Positions 9,569 through 18,580 of a stretch of 64,000 nucleotides of DNA are shown here, one piece after another (position 1 is the first letter of the stretch; the number at the start of each line of letters is the position of its first letter). The position numbers and the translations under genes were made by a program. This stretch comes from CAVTLG01 sp963735495 (GTDB lineage Bacteria; Chloroflexota; Ktedonobacteria; Ktedonobacterales; Ktedonobacteraceae): contig CAVTLG010000014.1 of NCBI GenBank assembly GCA_963735495.1, forward strand, positions 1 through 64,000, written 5' to 3'. The notes under the pieces are model-generated. The model was not told the DNA's origin. It did no database searches and was given only the letters and a program-made list of their open reading frames with translations.

Positions 9569-11089
9569 TTAGTCACCGACGATGTAGCGCAGGTCGTTGA
9601 CTACCTGCTCTAGCTGCAAGGCAGCTTCCGTCGCAGAAATTGCTCCACTGACCAACTGCGTATTCACCTCTGTTGTAACCTTGATGGCTGTATTCAGCTT
9701 TTGCCCGCTATTGTTCTGGTAGCTGGTAGCCTTCTCGATGTAGGATACCGCGCCGATGATCTGTTGTAGGCTCTGCTGGACTGCCTCTGCGTTCTGCAAG
9801 TGCCAACCACGTTCTAGTTCAGCATCAATTGCGCCCATCTTGTGGGCGGCGATGCTCGTGGCATCGGTGTAGTACTGGAGGGATTTCAGGCCATTCTTGA
9901 TTGCATCGACCACCCAGAGCTGTTCAGCGGAGGCACTCTGTTGTCCTTTCGCCAGCGTGTTCAGCGCTTCGCTGTTCCCCCGTAGCCGATCAACCGAGCG
10001 CAGGATTGGCCGTGTGATCCGACGCGCTGTCCAGAAGCCGATGCCCATAGCCAGGAGCGCGACGAGAATACCCACCGCGAGGGTGGTTTGGAGCTGCTGG
10101 TCCGCTATCTGTGTGACAGCACTCTGCGGACTGATCACAAAGAAGGTCCAGGGTATCACCGTTAACCGGTCACTCACTGTCTGGTACTCCTGGTTTTCGC
10201 CATCCAGCTGTAATGTAAAGTTGAGAGATGGGTGGGAGCTTTGCACAACTTTTGCCAGCGTATCGTTCGTTTGTAGCGGAACTGTGCCGCTTTTACCATA
10301 CCAGTTCTCGCTGGTAATCTGCCGCTGAATATTTGAGGAAATTGGCATGACCGCCGTAAAAAGATTGGCCTGGTTGCTATCCGCAACGCGCACACCATCC
10401 TGGTTCAGTATGAATGAACTTCCTTGATTGTTGAGGCCCCTATCGTCATGGACGACATCCCATATATAGTCTAGATTCAATGTGGCACGTAAGAAGCCAG
10501 TGACGGGACTCTTTGGACTGCCAGTTAAATAAACTGGTTCGTATAAATCCACAAACGCTTTCCTGGTGGATGGATTGTAGTAAACGGGTGAGATGAAGGC
10601 TTGCCCCGTCTTATTGGTTTTCACTGCCTGTAATTCTTCTGGCGGGACCGCATAGTGTCCAGATGAGTGTGGTTGGACGTCTGGTGGATACGAAAGAAGC
10701 ACCTGACTATTCATGTCAAAAAGTGCCCAATTCGTGTAGTTTTTATCGAAGGTTGTTCCTGCGGCTAGCGCATAGCCAGCGTGTAGGGCCAGATCGGCCT
10801 TATTAGGGGCATTGGGAGTATCCACAAATTGTACCAATGATGGTACTGTGCCTACCGTCACAAGATCTTGTTGACGTCTCAGTAGGTAGAGATCAATCAA
10901 CTGGATGCGGGTACTGGCGTCAGTTTCCATCGTCTGGTCTGCCTGGTTGATCAGAGCCGGGCGAGCTGTGTATTCACTGATGCCTACGGTAATCAGCAGC
11001 GGGAAAACTGCGATCAAGATCAAGATGAATGAGATGCGGAACGAAAGTGGGAGCTGCTGCCTACGAGGTGGGGATTGTGTGCGCGACAT
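9569..11089 (-). CDS. Double-Cache membrane sensor without output domain
   Basis: Membrane receptor of about 506 residues. A short basic cytoplasmic tail leads to TM1 (about 18-37), a large extracytoplasmic part of the dCache type (VNLDYIWDVVHDD... and VIPWTFFVISPQSAV are typical), TM2 near residue 335 and a HAMP-like linker (ARRITRPILRSVDRL). It then ends in about 130 residues of helices with no kinase, cyclase or methyl-accepting tip, so it must signal through a partner or be an ancestral fragment. The ATG at 11089 is preceded by AAAGGA (12 bases away); an in-frame ATG at 11134 lacks a ribosome site. Ligand unknown, though dCache domains usually bind amino acids or other small molecules. 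Confidence 0.75.
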   Translation of the reverse strand: MSRTQSPPRRQQLPLSFRISFILILIAVFPLLITVGISEYTARPALINQADQTMETDASTRIQLIDLYLLRRQQDLVTVGTVPSLVQFVDTPNAPNKADLALHAGYALAAGTTFDKNYTNWALFDMNSQVLLSYPPDVQPHSSGHYAVPPEELQAVKTNKTGQAFISPVYYNPSTRKAFVDLYEPVYLTGSPKSPVTGFLRATLNLDYIWDVVHDDRGLNNQGSSFILNQDGVRVADSNQANLFTAVMPISSNIQRQITSENWYGKSGTVPLQTNDTLAKVVQSSHPSLNFTLQLDGENQEYQTVSDRLTVIPWTFFVISPQSAVTQIADQQLQTTLAVGILVALLAMGIGFWTARRITRPILRSVDRLRGNSEALNTLAKGQQSASAEQLWVVDAIKNGLKSLQYYTDATSIAAHKMGAIDAELERGWHLQNAEAVQQSLQQIIGAVSYIEKATSYQNNSGQKLNTAIKVTTEVNTQLVSGAISATEAALQLEQVVNDLRYIVGD

Positions 11090-11428
11090 GTGAAAAAGCC
11101 GTCCTTTCTTTCTCGTCCTCAGGAACGTGTTCATGAAGAATAAAGAGTGCTGACAGTTCTCACCGAGGGAGTTGTTCTCGGAAATGAGTCAGTAATTATG
11201 CGAAGCCAGATAGATGTTGCCTGTATCCTATTGACCTCAGAAAAGGTCATCCCTGCTTTATGAGCCCAATTGTAAATGGGCAGCAGCGTAGTACACAATG
11301 TTGTGATCTACAAATTATAAGGAGAAATTTGTTCTCGCGCACAATGAGGCAAGTAAGTTCTCTATGGCAGGGGAGCGTCGGGTGGTATAGTTCATGCAGC
11401 AAGTCACTGCGACTCAGGGTAGCGCATT

Positions 11429-11453
11429 AGCGGACACCCAGAAGATGTCCGCT
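11429..11453 (+). terminator. Hairpin with short T run
   Basis: AGCGGACA (11429-11436) pairs with TGTCCGCT (11446-11453), followed by TT on the plus strand. It could end a short plus-strand transcript starting near the AAGGAG at about 11320, or serve the minus-strand HTH gene at 11489. Confidence 0.4.
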
Positions 11454-11488
11454 TTGTAGATACACAACGGCTAAACACATCTGCCAGG

Positions 11489-11692
11489 TTATAAAACCTG
11501 AGCAGATGCGCTGGTGGTGGTTTCTCCCAGAAGCTTCTCTACGGTCTCGCGCTTGATGCGGTATGCCTGACGCTCGTTGACGTGGGGCAGGATGACAGCT
11601 TCAAGAGCCCCCATTTTCACCCAACGCCGCACCGTCGTGTCATCAACACGCAGAAGATCGGCAACTTCTGATACTGTAAGCAGATCACTCAT
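11489..11692 (-). CDS. Excisionase-type (HTH_17) DNA-binding protein
   Basis: 67-residue winged-helix protein of the MerR/excisionase type. LLTVSEVADLLRVDDTTVRRWVKMGALEAV is the classic helix-turn-helix plus wing start, ending with KRETVEKLLG. AAAGGAGAAAGT sits directly before the ATG at 11692. A single-domain protein of this kind binds DNA as a small regulator or recombination directionality factor. No integrase is adjacent, so a regulatory role is more likely. It is transcribed away from the Gly/Trp peptide gene across an AT-rich region and might control that promoter; this is only positional inference. Confidence 0.8.
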   Translation of the reverse strand: MSDLLTVSEVADLLRVDDTTVRRWVKMGALEAVILPHVNERQAYRIKRETVEKLLGETTTSASAQVL

Positions 11693-12031
11693 GTACTTTC
11701 TCCTTTCTTAAAAGTTATTGTAGAAAGACGATCAATGCTAGAGCACTGACTAAAGGTAACATGTTGTGGAAAAGTCGTGACGATAGCAACAATCCATTTC
11801 CATCTTTCCATTGTTGAACATTGTATATTAAATGTTGGGATTTGTACAGCAGTAGAGGGAATTTCCTGGAAAACAGAGTGGCGGGTATTAGTATAATTCT
11901 TTCGAGGGATCTATTTATGTATTTAATGTATTAGAATTAATAGAGATATAATTGTGTATTTATAGGAATATGTGGCTACGATCTGATAAAGCAAAGCTTG
12001 ATATAATTTTGAGAGCGCTATACTAAAGATA
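11693..12031. other. AT-rich intergenic region upstream of peptide gene
   Basis: About 340 bases, clearly AT-richer than its surroundings, with no ORF. It holds several TATAAT-like boxes and presumably the divergent promoters of the HTH gene and the leader-peptide gene. Confidence 0.5.
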
Positions 12032-12122
12032 GTCCATTTGTCTCTGTGTACACGAATGGACATATGGAATATGCTGAGAGGTATATTCCATAAAAAGCAA
12101 CCATATTATTAAAAGGTTGCTT
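12032..12122 (+). promoter_or_regulatory. Three successive hairpins in leader of peptide gene
   Basis: Three inverted repeats follow each other before the peptide start: GTCCATT/AATGGAC (12032-12038 and 12055-12061, enclosing the palindrome GTGTACAC); TATGGAATAT/ATATTCCATA (12063-12072 and 12083-12092); and AAGCAACC/GGTTGCTT (12095-12102 and 12115-12122). The last ends about 20 bases before the ribosome site. They could be operators in DNA or RNA stem-loops controlling translation or stability. Confidence 0.6.
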
Positions 12123-12153
12123 CGTAAGATAGACTTTAGAAAGGAAAAAGAAG

Positions 12154-12405
12154 ATGTTTTTTGGCAAGAAGAATGTATCTACGACAGAAAATAGCTCTTT
12201 CCAGAAGGTGGCTGTGGAGAATAGCGTTCTCCAGGAGCTGACCGAGGAACAACTGACCCAGGTCAGCGGAGGCAATGCCGCACCCTGGGGGCCAGGATGG
12301 GGCTGGCACCACCCCTTCCACCACTGGGGTTGGGGTGGTGGCTGGGGTGGCGACGGCTGGGGCGGCGGCTGGGGTGGCGGCTGGGGCGGCGGCTGGGACT
12401 GCTAA
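12154..12405 (+). CDS. Double-glycine-leader peptide with Gly/Trp-rich core (putative RiPP or bacteriocin precursor)
   Basis: 83-residue precursor. Residues 1-40 are a charged leader ending ELTEEQLTQVSGG, the pattern cut after Gly-Gly by C39-type ABC peptidase transporters in class II bacteriocins and related peptides. The 43-residue core starts NAAPWGPGWGWHHPFHHWGW, continues as GGGW-type repeats (12-base units in DNA), and ends in WDC. It holds 10 Trp, 5 His-cluster/Phe positions (HHPFHH), one Cys and no Ser or Thr, so lanthionine or azole chemistry of the usual kind is unlikely. AAAGGA is 8 bases before the ATG. No transporter or modifying enzyme lies next to it; processing would have to come from elsewhere. 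Role unknown: antimicrobial, signal or surface peptide. Confidence 0.75.
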   Translation: MFFGKKNVSTTENSSFQKVAVENSVLQELTEEQLTQVSGGNAAPWGPGWGWHHPFHHWGWGGGWGGDGWGGGWGGGWGGGWDC

Positions 12406-12539
12406 ACCGCTCCACCGCTGTTGTTGTTCCTGGCCTGGAGAGGATGCCAATTAAGATAACGCTATTAGGAGTGTTTCCTTACGCTGCGTAGCTTTGGTCA
12501 GGAGCCTGTTTCCTGGTCCAGGTATCCTCGTGATAAGAG

Positions 12540-12583
12540 GAGTCTGCCATTCTGTACGCGATTGTAGTCAGAGTGGCAGACTC
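12540..12583. terminator. Hairpin between convergent genes
   Basis: GAGTCTGCCA (12540-12549) pairs with TGGCAGACTC (12574-12583), with further pairing inside. It lies between the ends of the peptide gene and the kinase-LuxR gene. Likely bidirectional terminator; no long T run. Confidence 0.5.
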
Positions 12584-12604
12584 TGGTGCAGGGAGAGCTA
12601 AAAA

Positions 12605-15600
12605 CTAACACAAGTGATGCTCCAGCGCGAAGCGTGTGGCGGCTGCTCGTGATTTTACGCCAAGTTTGTTATAGATGGATGTGAGGTGTGTCGTAACCGT
12701 GCGTGGGCTGATGACGAGACGTTCAGCCACTACGGCGTCACTCAATCCCTGTGCGACCAGTCGCAGGACATCAACCTCGCGTGCCGACAGACCGGCTGGA
12801 TATGCTGGGGGTTTGGCTACGGGTAGGGCTGCTGGTGCCTGTGACAGGGGGAGCGGTGTCGGATCTGCACGCTGAGCTAATGCCTCGTCCAGCGACATGT
12901 TGCGTCCGTCCTCCCAGAATGCTGTAAAGGTTTTTTCGCCAAGAAATGTGCGCACGGCTGCAATATAGTGATCGTATTCAACACGGTCGATAGGATAGAT
13001 AGAGATGTGGTTGGCTGCGCGCAGTTGTTCTTCGGCTCCCCATAGTCGTACTGCTCGCACGTACTGCTTTTGTGCTACTGCCAGGCTTGCCAATCCCAGC
13101 AGACAGGAAGAGATACCCTCAATGTCTTTGTTTTTGCGGCTAACCTCCACGCCTTCCTCAAACTGCGTGCGTGCCAGGACATAGTGCCCCTCGATAGTGT
13201 TGATCCTGGCAAGCAGGGTGAGAAAGAAGCCCAGGCCCATGGTTTTCCCGGTTTTTTTGCAGAACTGGATCGTCTCATCCACTAACAGGCGCGCTTTAGC
13301 TAGATCCCTCTGGCTAAAGGCTACCCAGGCCATCATACCTTTAATACCCACGATGATGTTCATCTCGCCTGTTTCGTTAGCGAGGGCCAGCCCTTCAGCG
13401 AGCAAGGGCTGTATCTCGTCAAGAGGAGGCTGTGTAAAGGATAAATAGAGCAGTTGGGCTAGCATATAGAGCGTCGAAGCAATGGCGCTGCGATGACCGG
13501 TTTCTCTACGATAGACCAATGTCTCTTCAAAAAGAGCGCGCGCTTTCGCGTAATCGCCCTCATTTTGTGCTAGATAGCCCATATTGTACAAAACTCTGTC
13601 GATGCCTTGTTTATCATCCAGCGATCTGTAGAGCGTGAGACACTCTTCATACAACACATGGGCGCGCGCAAAATCGAAGCGCAGATGAGCCATCCAGCCA
13701 AGCATACGCAGTTGAGTCAGGATGTTTTTCCTATCGCCCAGCTCCTGAAAAAGCGCCAGGCTCTGTTCCAGCAGGTGTGCTGAGAGTTCAAGATCGTCCA
13801 GGTAGGAGGTAAGCTCTGATGCCATACTAAGTGCTCTGGCCTGTACTCTGGTCGAGGCGCTGCTATGATAGGTTAATGCCTGTTCGAGGAATGTCCATCC
13901 TTCACGAAAATAGCCGTGGGCGACCCAGAACCGTCCGAGCGCGTTCCCTAACCGTAGCGCTCTATCCATCTGCTGCGTTTGTCTGCCATCAGCGAGCAAC
14001 CAGTCCATGGCGGCACGCAAGTTATCCAGGTCACGCTCCAGGCGTTCCATCCATAGCGCTTCCTCCGCGGAGTTAAGATGTGGTTCGGCATCCTCAGCTA
14101 ATGCCAGGTAGTACTCGGCATGGGCTTCCTGAGCTGCTGCGCGCTCTGCCTGTGCCGTCAAGCATTCTTGTCCATACTCGCGCACCGTCTCCAGCATACT
14201 CAGGCGCGGCTCTGCGTCGTTGTCTAGCTGCCTGGGAGGCTGGAGCAGACTTTTATCGATCAGCGAATCGACGCAGTCCAGTACCGTCGTTTCCTGGGTA
14301 GCGTGCTGCGCACAGAGCACGGTGAACAGTGCCTCTACGGCTGCTAATGTGAAGCCGCCAACGAAGATTGCGCACTGGCGAAAGACCCGTTGTTCCCAGG
14401 CGTCTAAGAGATCATAACTCCATTGAATGGTGTTGCGCAAGGTTTGCTGCCGCGTTGACTGCGTCGGCATGCCCTTGGTCAGTATGTGTAGGCTCTTCGA
14501 GAGGCGCGGGAGCAGTGCCTGTGGCGGCAATAGTTTAATACGTGCTGCCGCCAGCTCAATTGCCAGCGGCATACCATCCAGGCGTGTGCAAATCTCCGTC
14601 AACGTGGCTGCGTTTGTCTGGATTATCTGGAAGGTTGGTAATTGTGCGCGTGCTCTCTGTATGAAGAGCTCAATGGCTGAATACTGAGCGATAGCCTCTG
14701 TTTCAGGCAGATGCTTTAAATCTGGTACGGCTAACGGAGTGAGCCAGAATTGATGTTCAATGGCTACGCGTAGCACGACGCGGCTGGTCACGAGTATTTT
14801 CAGGTGTGGACAAGCCGCCAGCAGATCTGCGCAGACTGGTGCTGCCAATACAACCTGCTCAAAGTTGTCCAGTAGCAACAAGAAAAGTTTCTGGCCCAGA
14901 AATTGCCGTATTTGCTCGTAATGGGACACCTCATTGTCCTGCAAGCCCAGGTTAGAGGCAATCGTAGCCAGCACCTTCTGTGGATCGTTGATGGCCGCTA
15001 ACTCAACAAAGCAGACGCCATCAACAAAGGTGTCGCGCAATACGTTGGCAAGCTGAATGCTCAAGCGAGTTTTCCCGATCCCGCCTGCACCCAGTAACGT
15101 CAGAAGGCGAATGGTTGGGCTTGTCAGCAGGGAGTGCAGGTTGCTGATATCCTGTTCACGTCCCACAAGCGAGGTCAGGATGACCGGGACCTGCCAGAAT
15201 GGCTGGCTGGCACTGGCTGCGGGAGCTAGCAAGGGCTGATTATCGTATGAGGTGGCTTCTTTGCTGTGGTATGGGTCAGTAGTAGGTGCTGTGGTGTTTG
15301 GTGCGTGCATCTCGGGCATGGAGATGGGGAGTGAAGGCGTGTCTTGTATCTCATGGCTGGTCGTAGTGGGTGTTGGCAGTGGAACTGCGTTATCGTCGTT
15401 GCTACTGGTAAGGGCCGCAGCAAACTCATCTATGGAGGCAAAGCGCTGTTGTGGATCTTTGGCAAGTGCGCGCAACACGATAGCCTCGATAGCCAGTGGG
15501 AGATCAGGAGACCATTCACGTAAGGGCGGCGGATCGGCGGAAAGATGTTGTAACGCGACCTCGCGCAATGTTCCTACAAATGGTCTGCGACCGCATAGCC

Positions 15601-16204
15601 ATTCGTAGACGACGATCCCCAGCGCATATTGATCGCTGGCTGGTTGTGCCTGGCCCTGGAACTGCTCTGGTGCCATATAGAAGGTTGTGCCTGCGTGCGC
15701 TCGTTCCGCCAAGAGCTGCGGTGCGGCTGGCGCAAGAGCGGCAATGCCAAAATCACCGAGCAGGATCTCGTCCTGGGTATTTAACAGCATATTTTCCGGC
15801 TTGATATCGCGATGGATGAGATGTCGCTGATGCGCGTATTGCAATGCGGTGGCAATGTGTCTGACATAGGCGCTAACCATAGCCAGTGGGACACGTGTTC
15901 CTTGTGGATGCCGCGCGCGCAATGTGCCATGGGGGGCGTACTCCATGACCAGAAAGGGTTGATGGTCCTGCATCGCGAAATCTAACACGCGTACGATGTT
16001 TGGGTGGTTCAAATACGATAATGTTTGTGCCTCATGCATAAATCGTTCGGCATCTTCGTTCGTGATCTGCCTACGAAGCACTTTGAGTGCAGCCAGACGC
16101 TTGAGATAAATATGTTCGCCCAGATAGACTTCCGCGCTGCCCCCCTGTCCCAGCGTACGGAGCAGGCGATAGTTTCCCAATTGCTGACTTACAGGATGTG
16201 ACAT
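12605..16204 (-). CDS. Ser/Thr kinase - AAA/NB-ARC - TPR - LuxR fusion regulator
   Basis: 1199-residue signalling protein. Residues about 10-265 are a Hanks-type kinase with glycine loop GQGGSAEVY, Lys42 in ALKVL, HRD at 131-133 (HRDIKPEN) and DFG at 151-153, so it should be active. A Pro/Thr-rich linker follows. A signal-transduction ATPase domain has Walker A GAGGIGKT at 372-379, then about 450 residues of TPR-like helical repeats. The end is a LuxR-type HTH (LSAREVDVLRLVAQGLSDAVVAERL ... TVTTHLTSIYNKLGV). This couples phosphorylation and ATP-driven switching to direct transcription control in one chain. ATG 16204 was chosen because AGGGA lies 5 bases upstream, unlike ATG 16222. Target genes unknown. 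Confidence 0.9.
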   Translation of the reverse strand: MSHPVSQQLGNYRLLRTLGQGGSAEVYLGEHIYLKRLAALKVLRRQITNEDAERFMHEAQTLSYLNHPNIVRVLDFAMQDHQPFLVMEYAPHGTLRARHPQGTRVPLAMVSAYVRHIATALQYAHQRHLIHRDIKPENMLLNTQDEILLGDFGIAALAPAAPQLLAERAHAGTTFYMAPEQFQGQAQPASDQYALGIVVYEWLCGRRPFVGTLREVALQHLSADPPPLREWSPDLPLAIEAIVLRALAKDPQQRFASIDEFAAALTSSNDDNAVPLPTPTTTSHEIQDTPSLPISMPEMHAPNTTAPTTDPYHSKEATSYDNQPLLAPAASASQPFWQVPVILTSLVGREQDISNLHSLLTSPTIRLLTLLGAGGIGKTRLSIQLANVLRDTFVDGVCFVELAAINDPQKVLATIASNLGLQDNEVSHYEQIRQFLGQKLFLLLLDNFEQVVLAAPVCADLLAACPHLKILVTSRVVLRVAIEHQFWLTPLAVPDLKHLPETEAIAQYSAIELFIQRARAQLPTFQIIQTNAATLTEICTRLDGMPLAIELAAARIKLLPPQALLPRLSKSLHILTKGMPTQSTRQQTLRNTIQWSYDLLDAWEQRVFRQCAIFVGGFTLAAVEALFTVLCAQHATQETTVLDCVDSLIDKSLLQPPRQLDNDAEPRLSMLETVREYGQECLTAQAERAAAQEAHAEYYLALAEDAEPHLNSAEEALWMERLERDLDNLRAAMDWLLADGRQTQQMDRALRLGNALGRFWVAHGYFREGWTFLEQALTYHSSASTRVQARALSMASELTSYLDDLELSAHLLEQSLALFQELGDRKNILTQLRMLGWMAHLRFDFARAHVLYEECLTLYRSLDDKQGIDRVLYNMGYLAQNEGDYAKARALFEETLVYRRETGHRSAIASTLYMLAQLLYLSFTQPPLDEIQPLLAEGLALANETGEMNIIVGIKGMMAWVAFSQRDLAKARLLVDETIQFCKKTGKTMGLGFFLTLLARINTIEGHYVLARTQFEEGVEVSRKNKDIEGISSCLLGLASLAVAQKQYVRAVRLWGAEEQLRAANHISIYPIDRVEYDHYIAAVRTFLGEKTFTAFWEDGRNMSLDEALAQRADPTPLPLSQAPAALPVAKPPAYPAGLSAREVDVLRLVAQGLSDAVVAERLVISPRTVTTHLTSIYNKLGVKSRAAATRFALEHHLC

Positions 16205-16261
16205 AATTTCCCTACCTGTCATGTCTTGAAATAAACACTTCTCCCTCGTATTTTAGCACAC

Positions 16262-16608
16262 AGTTCAGCTTAATTGCCGCTTATTTTGTCATTGCAGCTT
16301 TCCCACAAAGTCAACGCTGGATGTCGCACTTATTTGCATGAGAAGTTTTTTTGCCAGGCTTGCGGTCATTTGTCAATCGAGCATGATCACAGGATCTTTA
16401 TTCTTCTAGGGGAAAACATGGGGAAATCGGGTAGGGGCGTGTCCTGGCGACCGCCCTGGAGGCCACAATGTGAGCAACGGGGCGCACGCAAGGTGACGCC
16501 CCTACCCAGTTGTCTATGGGGATTGTCCCTACGTGGCACCCGACCCTGAGTAGTCACTCTGGAGATAAGATGTTGTAACGGTTATACATGTGATCGTGTT
16601 AAAAGTGG
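16262..16608. other. Intergenic region holding a palindromic repeat
   Basis: No gene is supported here. The notable content is the dispersed repeat at 16429-16507; a piece of related sequence (GGGATTGTCCCTACG) follows near 16519. Confidence 0.5.
16429..16507. repeat. Dispersed palindromic repeat, copy 1
   Basis: Arms GGGTAGGGGCGT (16429-16440) and ACGCCCCTACCC (16496-16507) enclose GTCCTGGCGACCGCCC and GGGCGCACGCAAGGTG, the signature shared by the other copies in this window. Confidence 0.85.
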
Positions 16609-17310
16609 CTAAGCCAGTGCGTTGTCCTCTGCATCGGCTGCGCTGATCTGCTCGTTTTGCTGCTCTTCACGCGCTTTCTGTGCGCGCAGCTGTTCGCGAC
16701 GTTCGCGTTGTAAGCGTCGCCGCTCTTCTGCTTTTTGCTGCTCTTCAGGATCAGGATTGATGAGATTCATGGCGGCTGCAATGCCTTGCTCTACGATCTG
16801 CGAGATGGCATCGACTGCTCTATCTTCTCCGGTTGCCAGCAGGATGTGTTCATCACCCGTGGGTGTGCCCAGTACATAGCTGATAGTCTCTACATGTGCA
16901 TTGGCTGGTCGTCCAATGCCGACACGCAGGCGGGGAAATTGATTGGTGTGCAGGTGTTGAATGATGCTGCTCAGACCATTATGACCACCTGCGCTGCCAT
17001 TGGCGCGCAAGCGTACTTTGCCGATGGGCAGATCCAGATCGTCATACACGACCAGGATATCGTCCGGTGTGACTTTATACCAGTGAACGAGTTCGCCGAC
17101 GGCTTCCCCGCTTTTGTTCATGAAGGTCAGCGGTTTCACCAGCACCACCTTTTCATGCGCCAGAGTACCGCTGGCAAGCAGCGCTCGACCGCGTCTTTCC
17201 CATCTCCAGCGCTGTTTCTCCGCGATTGCATCTACCACGTGAAACCCGACATTATGGCGGGTGCGTTCATATTGCGCGCCTGGATTGCCCAATCCGATTA
17301 TCAGCTTCAT
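16609..17310 (-). CDS. pth: Peptidyl-tRNA hydrolase
   Basis: Releases tRNA from peptidyl-tRNAs that drop off ribosomes. Start MKLIIGLGNPG with the family's N10 region, RTRHNVGFHVVD (catalytic His), KPLTFMNKSG, DDLDLPIGKVRLR and GSAGGHNGLSSI are all present. At 233 residues it is longer than the usual 185-200; the extra is a charged Arg/Glu/Gln coiled tail after about residue 190. It is on the minus strand, 6 bases after the end of the phosphoesterase gene, so the two are probably co-transcribed. The start needs no adjustment: the motif begins at the first Met. Confidence 0.95.
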   Translation of the reverse strand: MKLIIGLGNPGAQYERTRHNVGFHVVDAIAEKQRWRWERRGRALLASGTLAHEKVVLVKPLTFMNKSGEAVGELVHWYKVTPDDILVVYDDLDLPIGKVRLRANGSAGGHNGLSSIIQHLHTNQFPRLRVGIGRPANAHVETISYVLGTPTGDEHILLATGEDRAVDAISQIVEQGIAAAMNLINPDPEEQQKAEERRRLQRERREQLRAQKAREEQQNEQISAADAEDNALA

Positions 17311-17316
17311 CTGCTT

Positions 17317-18580
17317 CTACCGACCATATGCCAGGCGTGTTGCCAGGTAGTGCGGCAATTTTGCCTTGATGATCTTCTCCTGTGTCTTCTCAAATGGATA
17401 CGCGATGCGATAGAACGTAAAGCCCGCTTCTGTATCATAGATCATAAACGCGGCGCGAGCGTCACCGTCGCGTGGCTGTCCAACGCCGCCTGGATTGACA
17501 ATGGCGCGATAGCCTGCTGGTGCTTGCCATAGGCCCTCTGGGGGAACAACCATCTCGTTGGTGACATTAACCATACTCTGACTCAGTCCCAGCAGGGCTA
17601 AAAGCTCCTCAATTTCCTCGTTGAGTTGCTCTTCCGCATTCTGAATGGTCTCTTCAGGCGTGATGGGCTCCGACACACTGAAATTCCTCGTCCTGCGCGT
17701 GATTGTTTTCAGCATCAGTTGTCTCTGAAGGAGCGTCTGTGGTCTCTTGTGTGGCTGCTGTCGCAGCCTGTTCCTCGGTAGTCGGAGTGGGCGTGAGGCT
17801 ATCGTCGGCCTGCTTGCTTTCTGTTATGGCATCGACGGCGTCTGCAACAATGTTCTGCAACTCTTCAAGTTCACTATGAGGACTTTCAGCCTGATCGGCT
17901 TCCTGCTTTGTCTGCATCTGTGAGCGAACTGTGCTGAGTTCTGTGGTATCGTCGTCCTCTGCGCTAGCTGGCTCTGCGACCGCTGAGGTGCCGTTAGCTT
18001 GTGCTGTATTCTGAGCCTCCGCCAACTCCTGAGCCACAAACGCGTCGAGATCTTCAGCCTCCAGTGGGATGGTGGGCGCGTTAGCGACGTTATCAGGTTG
18101 TTGGAAAATGATCGGGACGTGAGTGTGTCCCACAAAGCAGAAGCGATTAGCAAAACATTGGAAGCTACGTTCCGCCAGCACTTCTGATGTGAGATATTCC
18201 CAGAGGGGTCCATAAGGGCTGCCATGAACGAGCAAGCATTCATCAACGGCAATGCGTTCTGGCAAGTTGGCGAGGAAGGTGCGGTGCTCTGCGGTTAGCT
18301 GTTCCGCCGTCCACAGCGCAGAAATGCGCGCGGCCTCGCTAAAATCTTCTAAGTCGATCTTGCCCACTGCCGCCCAGTCATGATTGCCAGCGATAATAAC
18401 GTCAGTTCGTGCGCGCAGTTTGACGATACATTCGTTGGGATTAGGACCATAGCCGACCAGGTCCCCCAGGAACCAGATCTGGTCAATGGGTTCCTGCTGC
18501 GCTAGCTCGTCAATCTTCGCCAGCACAGCCTCCAACGCTTCTAAATTGGCGTGAATATCAGTAAAAATTGCGTAACGCAT
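17317..18580 (-). pseudogene. Metallophosphoesterase with long acidic insertion, frameshifted
   Basis: Calcineurin-like phosphoesterase of the small YfcE/ApaH-like type. Metal-binding motifs are present in order: DIHAN, GDLVGYGPNP, GNHDWAA, HGSP and GHTHVP. The family's ending (AIVNPGGVGQPRDGDARAAFMIYD ... ATRLAYGR) is in another frame from about 17681 down to 17317. Dropping one base in the AAA at 17681-17683 gives a single protein of about 420 residues. Between GHTHVP and NPGGVGQPRD lies an acidic, Thr/Ala/Glu-rich stretch of about 170 residues that the family lacks. Substrate unknown; relatives act on phosphodiesters or dinucleotide polyphosphates. Lies directly upstream of pth. Confidence 0.85.

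Noticed and set aside
11320..11453. Small plus-strand ORF with TTG start (about 33 codons) before the hairpin at 11429
   Set aside because: AAGGAG and a hairpin are present, but the start codon is weak and the peptide has no recognisable feature, so it is not listed as a gene.
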